Origin: Lantana camara
Taxonomy: Eukaryota > Streptophyta > Magnoliopsida > Lamiales > Verbenaceae
Length of the DNA: 64,000 nt
Direction: 5' to 3'
NCBI GenBank assembly: GCA_037501455.1
Contig: CM074855.1
Location: 26,933,001 to 26,997,000 of the forward strand
The notes beneath the pieces were generated by a model. That model made no database searches. It saw only the letters and a program-made list of their open reading frames with translations, and was not told the origin of the DNA. Positions 30,210-40,540 of this stretch are shown piece by piece; position 1 is the stretch's first letter, and each line of letters begins with the position of its first letter. The position numbers and the translations under genes are program-made.

Positions 30210-33184
30210 TGTAACGCCCCGAATTTTCACACGTGAAGGTAAGTGTTACGTGCGCATTTACATTTAATTATAAGATTTTATATTTTGATTTATTAATCGA
30301 ATTCGTTTATAGATTGATTTATTTGTTTAAATTTCATATGAATGTCAATGTGAGCTATGAATATATGAATGAAATTGTGAGAATGTGGATTTCACGAATT
30401 TGGTGTTAATTGAATGAAATTACGTGTTTCGTGTAATCCGTGGGCTTGATTGTAATTTATTTGAATGTTTTGGACTCAATTGGAAATTGAGTTTGGGCTT
30501 AATTGCCACTTTTTGAAAGTTTAGGGACTTATTTGTATAATAGGCAACCCTGAACGGTTTTCGCGATATCTTGAGCTCCGGACCTCGAAACCGAGATCCG
30601 TAAACGGCGTTGAACTTGTTTCAACGATACCTATCCTTTAAACTTGACCTTGTACCTTTTCGATATCATTTGAACCTTCGACAAAGAACCTTTCCATAGC
30701 CTCGACTTTATAACTTGTTTGAACCATTTTCTTAAACGAATCGGACTTGGATCGACCCGTATCCTACCCATTTCTTTACTAAATATCAGCATTTCCTTTC
30801 TCCTTGCTTCCATTTTTGATCGATCAATTCATCATCTCAAGAGACAAGGAAGAAGCTCCAAGAAACCCTTATTTTGATCAACCAAACCTTGAGCTCAAGA
30901 TCAACCAATCTTCCATCTTCTTCCAAGGTAAGATATGTATTGTTTTCTCCTCATTCTCCTCTCCATTTTCTCCAGATTGTATCTTAAGTTGGGTTGGAGA
31001 ACCATGTGCTATGAAGAAAAGCTTGAATTTGAACAAATGATATGAATTCTTGATTCTATGATTTTCCTTGGTTTAAAGTGAGAGTTGATGCATGGAAATT
31101 GTTTCTTGAAGCTTCCTTATCATTTCTATATGCTTGAATTTTATGTTGGGAGAGTATAGCATGGTATGCCATTGTTGAAGCTTGAAGCTTCCATGATTGA
31201 AAGCTTGATATTGAGTGATCTTTTGCCAACCTTATGCATGAATTCTTGTAAATATGAATGAGTTATATTGTTTGCATGAGTTTTGTGGCTTGAGTACATG
31301 TCTAAGTGTGGTATAAGAGCTTCTTGGTGGCTGCCCTGTTTTTCAAGCTTTTCCCTCGATCTCTTGTCAAGACGACGAGCTGACACGGCCGTGTCAGCTT
31401 TGAACTGAAAATGGACACGGCCGTGTTGGGCTCTCGACTTTGGAAAATTATTTTCAAAAAATCGGACACGGCCGTGTCCAAATGCTTTGAAAACTCAACA
31501 CGGCCGTGTCAAGCCCTCGACTTGGGAATTTTATTATTTTTAACCTCGGACACGGCCGTGTCCAATCCTTTTGAAAACTCAATACGGCCGTGTCATTGAA
31601 ATGGCAGCTTCGGGTAGTCTCTTTTCTTGCTTGTATCACGGTTATGGTTCGTATTTGTGAATTATATGTAACGTGACTCCAATTAAGCTATGTTTTATGA
31701 TTGATATATGACCTCAAGGACTATACGAATGCAAGAATGAAAAGTATGAAAGCTACCAACGTTATGAACGGGAATGAATACGATTTTATCGTATATTGAA
31801 CGAAACTTGGTGAATTATGTGTTTAATTGAATTCCATGGTATTCATGAGCATATTTGGACATGTTTTTATGTTTCAAGCATTCCATAACATGTCATTGCA
31901 TTGCCGAGCGTCAAATGTGGTCATAATCGAGTCTCACACTACCTTTGTCACACAGATATTGACCCAGTGGGAGACGAGGTTGAGCAGTGAGAGCTTTGTC
32001 GGGTTCTTTTGTCTACCAGGTGGGTTTTTCTTCTATTAGTTAAAAATATGACCCCAATATACCCAATGTGCAAGATTTTGGCCAAAGATATATATATCTA
32101 TATCGAGTTTTCAACGAATCAATGTTTTCAACGTTAAGCCTTTAATTTGAATATCCTACCAAAAGTTTTGGCGAGAAATGAATGTTCACAATGAATGGGG
32201 GCCCGGGACTTAGTGTATTGGTGAACCGGGGGAGCTTGGGCTGACGGGAATCCACATATACTAGTTCCATCAAATTCGGTAACCTAGACTTCACTAGGAG
32301 ATTAGTGAAACAAGGGGGACCCGCGCTTTTGGGGATTCATGTACCCCTCTAACACCAATGAATGAGGGTTCGGGCCTTGCAAACCCGTCCCTAACCGGAG
32401 GCAGAAGGTGTATATGAATGATCGAATGAATGATCTAATGAATGTGCACGAAAGAATGAATGCATGAACAAATGAATGAATGAATGATTAATGAATTACA
32501 CGAGGTGTTGGTTGGAGATAATGCACGCCCTCTAGCCGGGCCACCATTGTGTTGGTTGGAGATAATGCACGCCCTCTAGCCGGGCCACAAATGACCTAAT
32601 GAATGAAATGAATTGTTATAATCCTATTCGTTGTATTTTATTTCCTACTTGGGAAAAATGCTTCTAAACCTCGAATAAGGATTATAGCTTGCATGTATGT
32701 GTTTAAAATTCCGCCATATTATGATATTATGCCTATTTTTATACCCACCAGTCTGTCTAAGACTGAACCCGGAGTTGTTTCAATTTCTTTTTGCAGGAAG
32801 GGATGCTAGGCGGGATACAAGTCTGGGAGAGTCTTGCATGGTGTCTAGCCTTTCTTTCTTTTACACGCATCTGCTTACTTTTATGATCATTTTGGATATT
32901 GTGTATGTATTCGAGCGTACATGTATGGGGTTTTGACTTCCTTGAACCTAAATGTTGGTACATAGAGCGTATAGCTCAATATATGGAATATGAATGATTG
33001 CTTCCGCTTTTCTGTTACTCTGATTGTTGTTGTTGTTGGGGTTTAAGTGATAGGCTAGTCCCGTCTGGCTTAGCGAGTGTGTATGTCTCCGTTCGCTATG
33101 ATTTGGCACGTGTATGGAAATCAATTTCATATACGGGTCGGATCATGGTGCGGGGGATGTGACGTCTCGCGCTTGGGCGTTACA
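30210..33184 (+). mobile_element. Solo LTR (same family as the chromovirus LTR) in LINE ORF2
   Basis: 2975 bp, TGTAACGCCCCG to GGGCGTTACA, with a perfect TSD GATAA (30205-30209 and 33185-33189). It shares order and many motifs with the LTRs at 52479-55462 and 60202-63173. There is no internal region, so it is a product of LTR-LTR recombination. It has a donor-like CCAAG|GTAAG (30927/30928), six palindromes (31381-31590), an acceptor-like TTTTTGCAG|G (32796/32797), helix arms (32805-32814 and 33060-33069) and a 44-bp direct tandem duplication (32505-32548, 32549-32592). Confidence 0.92.
31381..31590 (+). repeat. Six ACACGGCCGTGT palindromes in the solo LTR
   Basis: Palindromes of the type GACACGGCCGTGTC occur at about 31381, 31413, 31464, 31497, 31549 and 31582, alternating with AT-rich spacers. 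Flanking bases vary; the ACGGCCGT core is kept. Confidence 0.9.
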
Positions 33185-35013
33185 GATAATATTCAGGAGC
33201 GGGTTTGGGCTAAGATACAAGGTTGGTCTGAGAAGTTCCTATCCCAAGCAGGGAGAGAAATCCTCATTAAGGCAGTCTTTCAAGCAATTCCGGCTTACTC
33301 CATGAGTTGCTTCTGCTTGCCAGACTCGGTACTTTCTGATATTGAAAGAATGATTAGGGACTTCTGGTGGAATAATTAGATTAAGGATAAAATACACTGG
33401 GTTGATGGGCAACGATTGTGTGAGAGCAAGAAAACTAGTGGGATTGGCTTTCGTGATCTCAAAGCTTTCAATTTGGCTCTTCTGGCAAAGCAGTGTTGGA
33501 GAATCACTTCAAACCCCGACTGCCTGCTAGCACAACTCTTGAAAGCGCGCTATATCGCCCGTACAGACTTCAGTAAAGCTTCTATTGAATACAAATTTCT
33601 CTTACGTGGAGAAGTCTCCTTACGGCGCGTCCGATTTTCTTAGCAGGCTCGAGATGGAGGATCGGTAACAGTAATTCTATTCGGATTTGGCATGATCAAT
33701 GGATCCCACGCCCTTTCAATTTCACGCCTCTTTATCCTCGGCCTGCTGACATTCCAGTCACTTTTGTGAAAGATTTACTCGATCAGGACACAGGCTAATG
33801 GAACATTGATCTTATTCATGAGATTTTCCTTCCGGTGGACTACGAGCTTATCCTTTATATCAAGACAAAATTATTTGGCATTTCACTAAGTCTGGACTAT
33901 TCTCCGTCAAGAGTGCGTACTATGTTGCTCTCTCCTTGCTCCCATGACGGAATCACAACGCTGGCCCCTTATCTAACTCTGATTGATCGTTCATTTGGTG
34001 GGGTAAGGTTGCTCCAAAAGTAAAGGTCTTCATTTGGCGTCTTTGTTCCAATGCCCTTCCCACATCCACAAATCTCCTCAGACGTCGATGTTTTCTTTCT
34101 CTTCTTTGTCCGTTCTGTGATGGTTCTCCCGAGGACTTTACCCATCTCTTCTTTTTCTGTGACTTCGCTCGTCAGACTTGGACTCTCTCCAACCTCCCAA
34201 CGGCTTCTATCTCCTTCCGCAGTGGCGATATTCTTAATTGGATCTCCTCCGTATCCCACGCCCTCGATCATAGGGAAGCAGCACTCTTTTTTACTATCTT
34301 ATGGGCTATTTGGAGGTTCTGGAATGTTAAAACCTTTGAGGATAAACAGGTTCTTCCCGGAAAGGTTATTAGTTTCGCCCGGATTTTCAGCTCAACTTTT
34401 CTTAATGGTCTCCGCCTACAGCCTGTTGATTCTTCCCCACAAGCTCAAGTGAAATGGCAACCCCCTCCCCCCCCCCCCCGGGGGGGGGGGGGGAGATTTT
34501 TTAAAGTCAATTTTGATGGCACGACCTTTGCTAATTCGGGAGAGAGGTGGGTATTTGAGTGATTGTTCATGACTCAAACGGTGTTTGTGTTAGATGTCTC
34601 TCTACCTGTTTTCTTGGCCGCTTTAGTGCTGAGATTGTTGAAAGTATGACTGCCCGAGCTGGAGTTAGCCTGCCGAATGGGTTGGACGTTGGTCATCTTC
34701 GAAGGCGATTGCTTGAACGTTATTAACAAGATTACGGACCCACGGGATGATTGTTCGGATTCAGGAAATATTGTTTCGGATGTCCACAACCTCCTTTCAC
34801 GTATTCCTACTTCCTCTTCTCTTTCGTTCAAAGGACGGGTAACATGGTAGCTCATTGGCTTGCACGTAATGCTTCCTTTGCTCAGGAAGGAACTGATAAT
34901 CTTCCTGATGCTGCCCAGCGCCTTCTCCTTGCTGACCTTGCAGACTGACCCGGGTGCTACTTGCTCTCCCTAGTGCTTTTCCCTCTGTTGTTTTGTTGTT
35001 GCCGTCCTAGGCT

Positions 35014-35065
35014 GGTCTTTTGGCGCCTTCGTGGCGCCTCTGTTGTCAAAAAAAAAATAAAAAAA
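35014..35065 (+). other. LINE 3' end: hairpin and poly(A)
   Basis: A perfect 6-bp stem GGCGCC (35022-35027) and GGCGCC (35033-35038) with a 5-nt loop lies just before an A-rich tail (35048-35065, one T interruption). In L1-type LINEs the 3' end with poly(A) is where the RT starts copying; the hairpin may be a recognition element (inference). Confidence 0.7.
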
Positions 35066-37364
35066 TCCCGAATGTCTAACACAAGACATGGTCAAATAAA
35101 TTTTTATCCAAGAATCTGATGGTCCACCGCTAATTATTCCATAGACAACCTTGCAAAATAGTAAAAGATATATATCTTAATGCGAAGCCTAGCGCGTAGA
35201 TAGCAATTAGCAATTTAGCATGGGTCCTTGCAACTTGAAAAGTCATAATCCCAAATTATAACTAATAATTCTTGATATCCCAATGATTGATATCCATCTT
35301 TCCAAGTACGGTTTGTGACAGTTGCTAGCTAAGCTATTACGTACTTCTTAGCATTCTTGATAGCCCACTTTTCTTCTCAAGAATATTATTTATTATTAAT
35401 TTATTATACAACAAATTAATAATAGTTAATAAAGGCTTTTCTCATGGTCTTTGCATGAATCCTGGCATCATCACATGGCAATGATCATCAAAATTGAGTA
35501 TATATATATTTAGAGTCAATTTCCTCCGCTGTACACGCCGCGAGAATAATTGAAACTACTTAGAAAATATTTTAAAAATAATATTCTCCCAAATTTCACG
35601 CAATCTGGTCAATCAAGCAAACTGCAATATACATACTTAAATAACTGACAAACTAATTTGTCAACTGATACCGATGAGAAGTGGTACGGTAGCTGTTGAC
35701 GAAATATTGCTCCATTTTATTCTATTTTTTGAAAAGGAAATACTCAGATTTAACACATGAATAACATTAAATACATGTATAGTTTTTTCTTTTAAACTAA
35801 TATTTTGTTTGTTGATTTGCATCCATTATTTTTCTTAAAGAAAATATAGAATTATACAGATTTATTTTTCGTCAATCAAATAAAAACTCTAGAGAAAATT
35901 AAAAAAAAAGATACCAACTAATCCTTACTAATATTTTTTGGACAATTTTTTTTTCAGGCAACAAAAAAAATATAATGACAAATTCCCCGAAACTCCTAGT
36001 TATCGCTGTAAATGAGCTGATGATGTGTCCAAGTTGATAACATGACATTAATATTTCTTGCCATGCCAATTCCACATATTTTCTAAAGTTTTCGAAATTC
36101 ACCAAATACATTCAAATATTATAAATAAATAAAAATTAAAAAACAAAATGAATTAAAAAAATGTATCACTTTATTGTAGGAACTGATTGAGTATGAGCCT
36201 GCATACGGGACTATTGGTTCAGATTGATTACATTTTTTGTATTTTAATTGAACTTTATTGTATAATTTAACCACCGAATATAAGTTAATTAATTAATTCC
36301 GAAACAAAATATTTAACCGGAGCAAATACAATATACAACTTTGCATCTTTTCACAAGCTAGCAAATGGTTTGAAAATGTCAACTGCTCTTCCCTCGCGTA
36401 AGGAAAGGGCAAAATAAGCAACATCTATCACAAGTTTTATTAAGAAAATTCAATATAAAACCTAGCTCGGTAAAACTTAATTAATTTGGAATGTTATCTA
36501 CGTCGGTAATTAGTCGAACCAAATTCTAATTAGAATTTAATCATATAAGGAAAATGCAATTTTGGTATATTAACGGATCCATTTTAGCAATTTTGGTATA
36601 AACTTTTTCCGTGGAAAAACTTAACCTACAATTCCAAAAATTTACAATTAAACCCACAACTAAAAAAATTAGCAATTTAATACAACTTTTTATCAGAAAC
36701 TACCAATCCCCACCGAAAAACATTTATGGTTACATTCTTCACCGAAAAGAAAAAAAGAAGTACCAAAATTACATTTACCCCCTTAACCATATCTGACCGG
36801 CTATCCTTCATAATGTCTTGACTGAATTGATCAGGTTGATTTCTGCAGAGACGCACATTGCATTTACTCCAAGTACAAATAAAAGCTTCGAGAAATTACC
36901 CCAGCACCTCACCTTGTAACGTCAAAGCCACATGCACTACACATGAGAATAATGGCGGTAATAGCAGGTACGTACGGTCAAACGGAAGGCACATGATTAG
37001 GGTTCACATACTCAAATTAACATTTCCACATTTTATTTTATATTTTCGCCAATTATTATACCTCAAAGTCATACAATATAATGTGTTTTTCTTGCTACAT
37101 CAACAACCACACCCTTTAAAGAACAAGAAATTAATGACTCCGGCATTGAAATTCGATCCATACACGGCTTCTCAGCTGGGATTTCCATGTGGGGTTGTGA
37201 AGGAATGGGAGAGAACGTGGGAATAATTAAATAAAACTCAAGAATTCTCAGAGATAAACTGATCTTCAATTGTAAAGCCTTGATTTGATTTGTTTATTTG
37301 TATAGTTTAGCCAGTTGCAGGTCTGTCACATGTGGGCTTGTTTTTGAGCACGAAATGTGGTACC
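35066..37364. other. Intergenic AT-rich DNA, expansin upstream region
   Basis: No coding region or clear element is seen. Near the gene there is a perfect palindrome CACATGTG (37327-37334), an E-box-type site, about 30 bp upstream of the TATA box. Confidence 0.55.
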
Positions 37365-37371
37365 TATATAA
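37365..37371 (+). promoter_or_regulatory. TATA box of the expansin gene
   Basis: ACCTATATAACACCC around 37362-37376 is a good plant TATA box, about 110 bp upstream of the ATG, leaving a leader of roughly 75-80 nt. Confidence 0.7.
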
Positions 37372-37475
37372 CACCCGCAAAGCCTTGTGTTCTTGCATCA
37401 ATCATTCAATATTCCATTTCCATTTCATCCACATTGATCTCTCTTCTAGTTTTCTCCTATCAAGAAAAGGGGAAA

Positions 37476-38525
37476 ATGGCAAAGAATTGCATTGTAACCC
37501 TCGTGTTCGTGGTAGCTGGATTGTATAGTTTCATCAACAATGCCGATGCCCTCACGGCCTCGGGCTGGAGTACGGCACATGCAACGTTTTACGGAGGCAG
37601 CGATGCTTCCGGCACAATGGGTATGTAATTTTTTTTAAAAAAATTGTTAAGGTTATAGTTTTATCTTTCTCCTTTTTTATTGAGTTTTTGTTTCGGGCCG
37701 GGTTGCAGGGGGTGCTTGTGGGTACGGTGACTTGTACTCGGCGGGTTATGGGACGAGGACTGCAGCATTGAGCACTGCATTGTTCAATAGTGGAGCAGCG
37801 TGCGGGCAATGCTACAAGATTATATGTGATTACAAGGCGAACCCTCAGTATTGCAAGAAGGGTGTGTCGGTGACTGTCACCGCCACCAATTTCTGCCCTC
37901 CGAACTATGCTCTCCCCAGTGACAATGGCGGGTGGTGCAACCCTCCCCGCCAGCATTTTGACATGGCGCAGCCGGCTTGGGAGAAGATCGGCATCTACAG
38001 AGGCGGGATCGTGCCCGTCATCTACCAAAGGTATTTTCCCTTATGTCCTCACATGCATGAATATTGACAGTTTCTAATCAAATAGCAAGTACAAAATAAA
38101 CTTACTGTGTAACCGTTGTTTAGTATACAAAGCATCATTGAAAGAACACTTATCATATGATTGATCGAGCTAGCTGATTCCACTAACGAAAACCTCATAA
38201 TGGTGGATGTGTGTGTAGGGTGCCTTGCAAGAAGCATGGTGGAGTTAGGTTCACCATCAATGGAAGAGACTACTTTGAGCTAGTCCTTATCACCAACGTT
38301 GGAAATGCTGGATCAATTCAATCAGTGAGAATCAAGGGCTCAAAAACAGGATGGATGCAAATGTCTAGGAATTGGGGGGCTAATTGGCAATCCAACTTAT
38401 ATCTCAATGGCCAATCCCTCTCCTTCATGGTCACAACAACTGATGGCATAACCAAAACTTTCACAGACATTGCTCCAGCAAATTGGGCCTTTGGAAGGAC
38501 ATATTCAAGCCTGACGCAGTTCTGA
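37476..38525 (+). CDS. EXPA: Alpha-expansin
   Basis: Three exons, 37476-37620, 37709-38030 and 38219-38525, give 774 nt and 257 aa, the usual alpha-expansin length. Residues 1 to about 26 form a signal peptide ([20 protein letters not shown]). The double-psi beta-barrel domain follows with [21 protein letters not shown], a series of cysteines, and the HFD motif ([15 protein letters not shown]) typical of expansins. The C-terminal cellulose-binding-like domain carries conserved tryptophans ([18 protein letters not shown]) and ends SSLTQF. Expansins are secreted and loosen cell walls at acid pH without hydrolysis during growth. Intron positions fit the family. The start is the first ATG before the signal peptide. 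The gene looks intact; the exact EXPA subgroup was not settled. Confidence 0.95.
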
Positions 38526-39502
38526 GCTGAAACCGGGCCTTCGAGTTACGGGCTGGGATTTCTCGTCTAACAGGCCGCGGCGTGCTTTATTATTTTACTT
38601 AAAGCAGCCCGCCAAAACTGATGTTTTTGGTTGGTTGGGTTGGATTGAGCCCGTTAATTCGAGCTCCGAAGCTGAAGTATACTGAAAGAATTTGATTATA
38701 CTGTATTTAACCATTGTTTTTCCTTTTGTTTTTTAATATCATATATGCATATTGAGGTATATGTGTTAAGTATAATAAGAAGCTAGAGAAATGAAATTCA
38801 GCTTCAGAAGGTTTGTTTTGGCTTTGTTTTGCATAAGTTGTTGTAATTATAATGTGGGAAATGAGAAGTGATTGTTTTGAGTTCTAATATATAGTTTTTG
38901 TGGGTTATATATGATTTTTTATGTTTTTGCTGAATTATTTGAATAGGGATATTTAATTATGATATAAATTTCTTGCTTAATGTACTGATAATTTTATTGG
39001 AATGAATTGAAATCACCACAATTTGAAATTTTGTGTATAATTTGCAAATATGACAATTTCCCTGATATATATTCGAAGCATCCACATAAATAAATATTGA
39101 GGAAAATCAAATTATAATAAAAAAGATACAAATTTAATTATAAAAAGAAACTCCTTTTTTAGAAATAGATAACAAAAATGGGTGATTTTACACCAGCTCT
39201 CCTTGAAATATATATGGTTGTAACGTATTTTAAATAATAGAAATTGTGAAAAGAATCACGAAGTTTTATTGGTGGTGCAATAATATTCCAAATGGATTGT
39301 AAAATTATTAAAACATGATCTTTATTACCTAGCTAAATGAATATTTTGTACCCGCAGTGGAATGTTAAGGATTGTATTGTAATCTTTGATACTCCGAGAA
39401 ATATTTTTGCACATACAACATACTTTATCAAGAATCAATGAATTAAAAAATTGTTTTTTCTAAATTTTTCGTGCAGAAAATTTATTATACCCTAAGAATT
39501 AA
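38526..39502. other. Expansin 3' region and AT-rich intergenic DNA
   Basis: The expansin 3' untranslated region probably ends within the first few hundred bases (AATAA-type signals occur near 38770). I see no further gene. Confidence 0.5.
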
Positions 39503-40042
39503 CGGCATGATTGGTACGATGGAATGTGGTGGAAATGGAATGGGCATTACCGCATCCATTCCTAAACCCATGATTGGTACCAAAACATGATTAAGAATAC
39601 TCATTCCCGCGGTAATGTCCATTCCCACAAGCATGGGATTACCAATTCCTTTGGTCCCGCATGGTATTAGCCATTCCCAATGTTTAAAATTTATTATTAT
39701 TTTTATATTTTCATCACATATTTTTTAAATGCATATTATATTTTATTATTTTCATAAATAAAAATTAAATACTATTAATCAGATTGAAAATTTAATAAAT
39801 TAAATCAAATATATGTAAATATAAATATATTATACATTTAAAAAACATGTTCAAAATATTATTTTATTTATAAAATTTTATAAATTCAAATATTTTATAA
39901 AGAACGAATTTTGACATTTATATTAAAATTTATTTTTAAATGTCAAGAAATATATTAAATATAATAAATAATTAATAAATACTCTATGCATGAATAGAGA
40001 AATAGTATATATATATATGTTACAAACTCACTCTCACACTCA

Positions 40043-40109
<67 letters not shown>

Positions 40110-40234
40110 AATGTCATATATATAACACATTTGATATAAAATAGTAATAATATATTTATATATGAAATAAATATATAGTTACTCAAAATAAAAATTTAAA
40201 ATATATATTTAATATAAAAATATTTTTAATTATA

Positions 40235-40301
<67 letters not shown>

Positions 40302-40457
40302 AAAATAAGTTTAAAATTTTTATTTCATTCCTAACTTTATTAATTGGTGTACCAATCATAGCAATGTCATAATAAAATCATTTCATTCCTTTGTTCATTC
40401 CATTACAAAGTTCATTCCTTTCCTGTCTCATTCCATTCATGCATACCAATCATGCCG
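39503..40457. mobile_element. PIF/Harbinger-like MITE with internal microsatellites
   Basis: Terminal inverted repeats CGGCATGATTGGTA (39503) and TACCAATCATGCCG (ending 40457, with a slightly diverged extension) are flanked by TAA on both sides (39500-39502 and 40458-40460). A 3-bp TAA TSD is typical of PIF/Harbinger. The 955-bp body has no ORF. It holds (CA)n followed by (TA)n at about 40040-40105 and (ATT)n at about 40237-40298, and CATTCC-rich subterminal repeats. Confidence 0.75.
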
Positions 40458-40540
40458 TAAATAAACTAATTACTATTCTACTTAATTAAGGCCATTGACT
40501 TTTATTTTCTTAGACATCACGTGATTGTCCACTTCCCACA

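Larger units (their letters stand above)
7144..34948 (+). pseudogene. LINE ORF2 (endonuclease, reverse transcriptase, RNase H), split and decayed
   Basis: The endonuclease starts at 7144 (MSLLFWNCRGLRGPRTVQEL) and breaks at 7511. It resumes at 28284 with the conserved WICGGDFNEIF block, followed by a frameshift and an in-frame TGA near 28512. RT follows in pieces: APLKSPGPDGMPLIFFQKYW (~29240), LRPISLCTVIYKL, a TAG at about 29622, GLRQGDPP (~29815), a frameshift, then LLFADDILIF (~29945) with the catalytic ADD. The gene breaks again at 30209 and resumes at 33190 (WAKIQGWSEKFLSQAGREIL). A zf-RVT region lies at about 34010-34200 and an RNase H-like region (VNFDGT, GDCLNVIN, NMVAHWLARNA) to the TGA at 34946. 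The protein would nick target DNA and copy LINE RNA in place. A C14G13 homopolymer at 34467-34493 interrupts the linker before RNase H. Confidence 0.85.
5455..35065 (+). mobile_element. L1-type LINE, split by two later insertions
   Basis: The LINE sequence occupies about 5455-7511, 28284-30209 and 33190-35065, about 5.9 kb in all, a normal size for a plant L1. The breaks are precise: joining at CTAAT/CTAAC (7507-7511 and 28279-28283) and at GATAA (30205-30209 and 33185-33189) restores reading frames across both junctions. It carries an ORF1 with a zinc knuckle, an ORF2 with endonuclease, RT, zinc-binding and RNase H parts, and a 3' hairpin with poly(A). Several stops and frameshifts make it inactive. 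The exact 5' end and the LINE's own TSD were not found. Confidence 0.85.

Noticed and set aside
36550..36800. GCAATTTTGGTA-repeated stretch as a MITE upstream of the expansin
   Set aside because: A motif is repeated twice, but no matching inverted terminus or target duplication was found.
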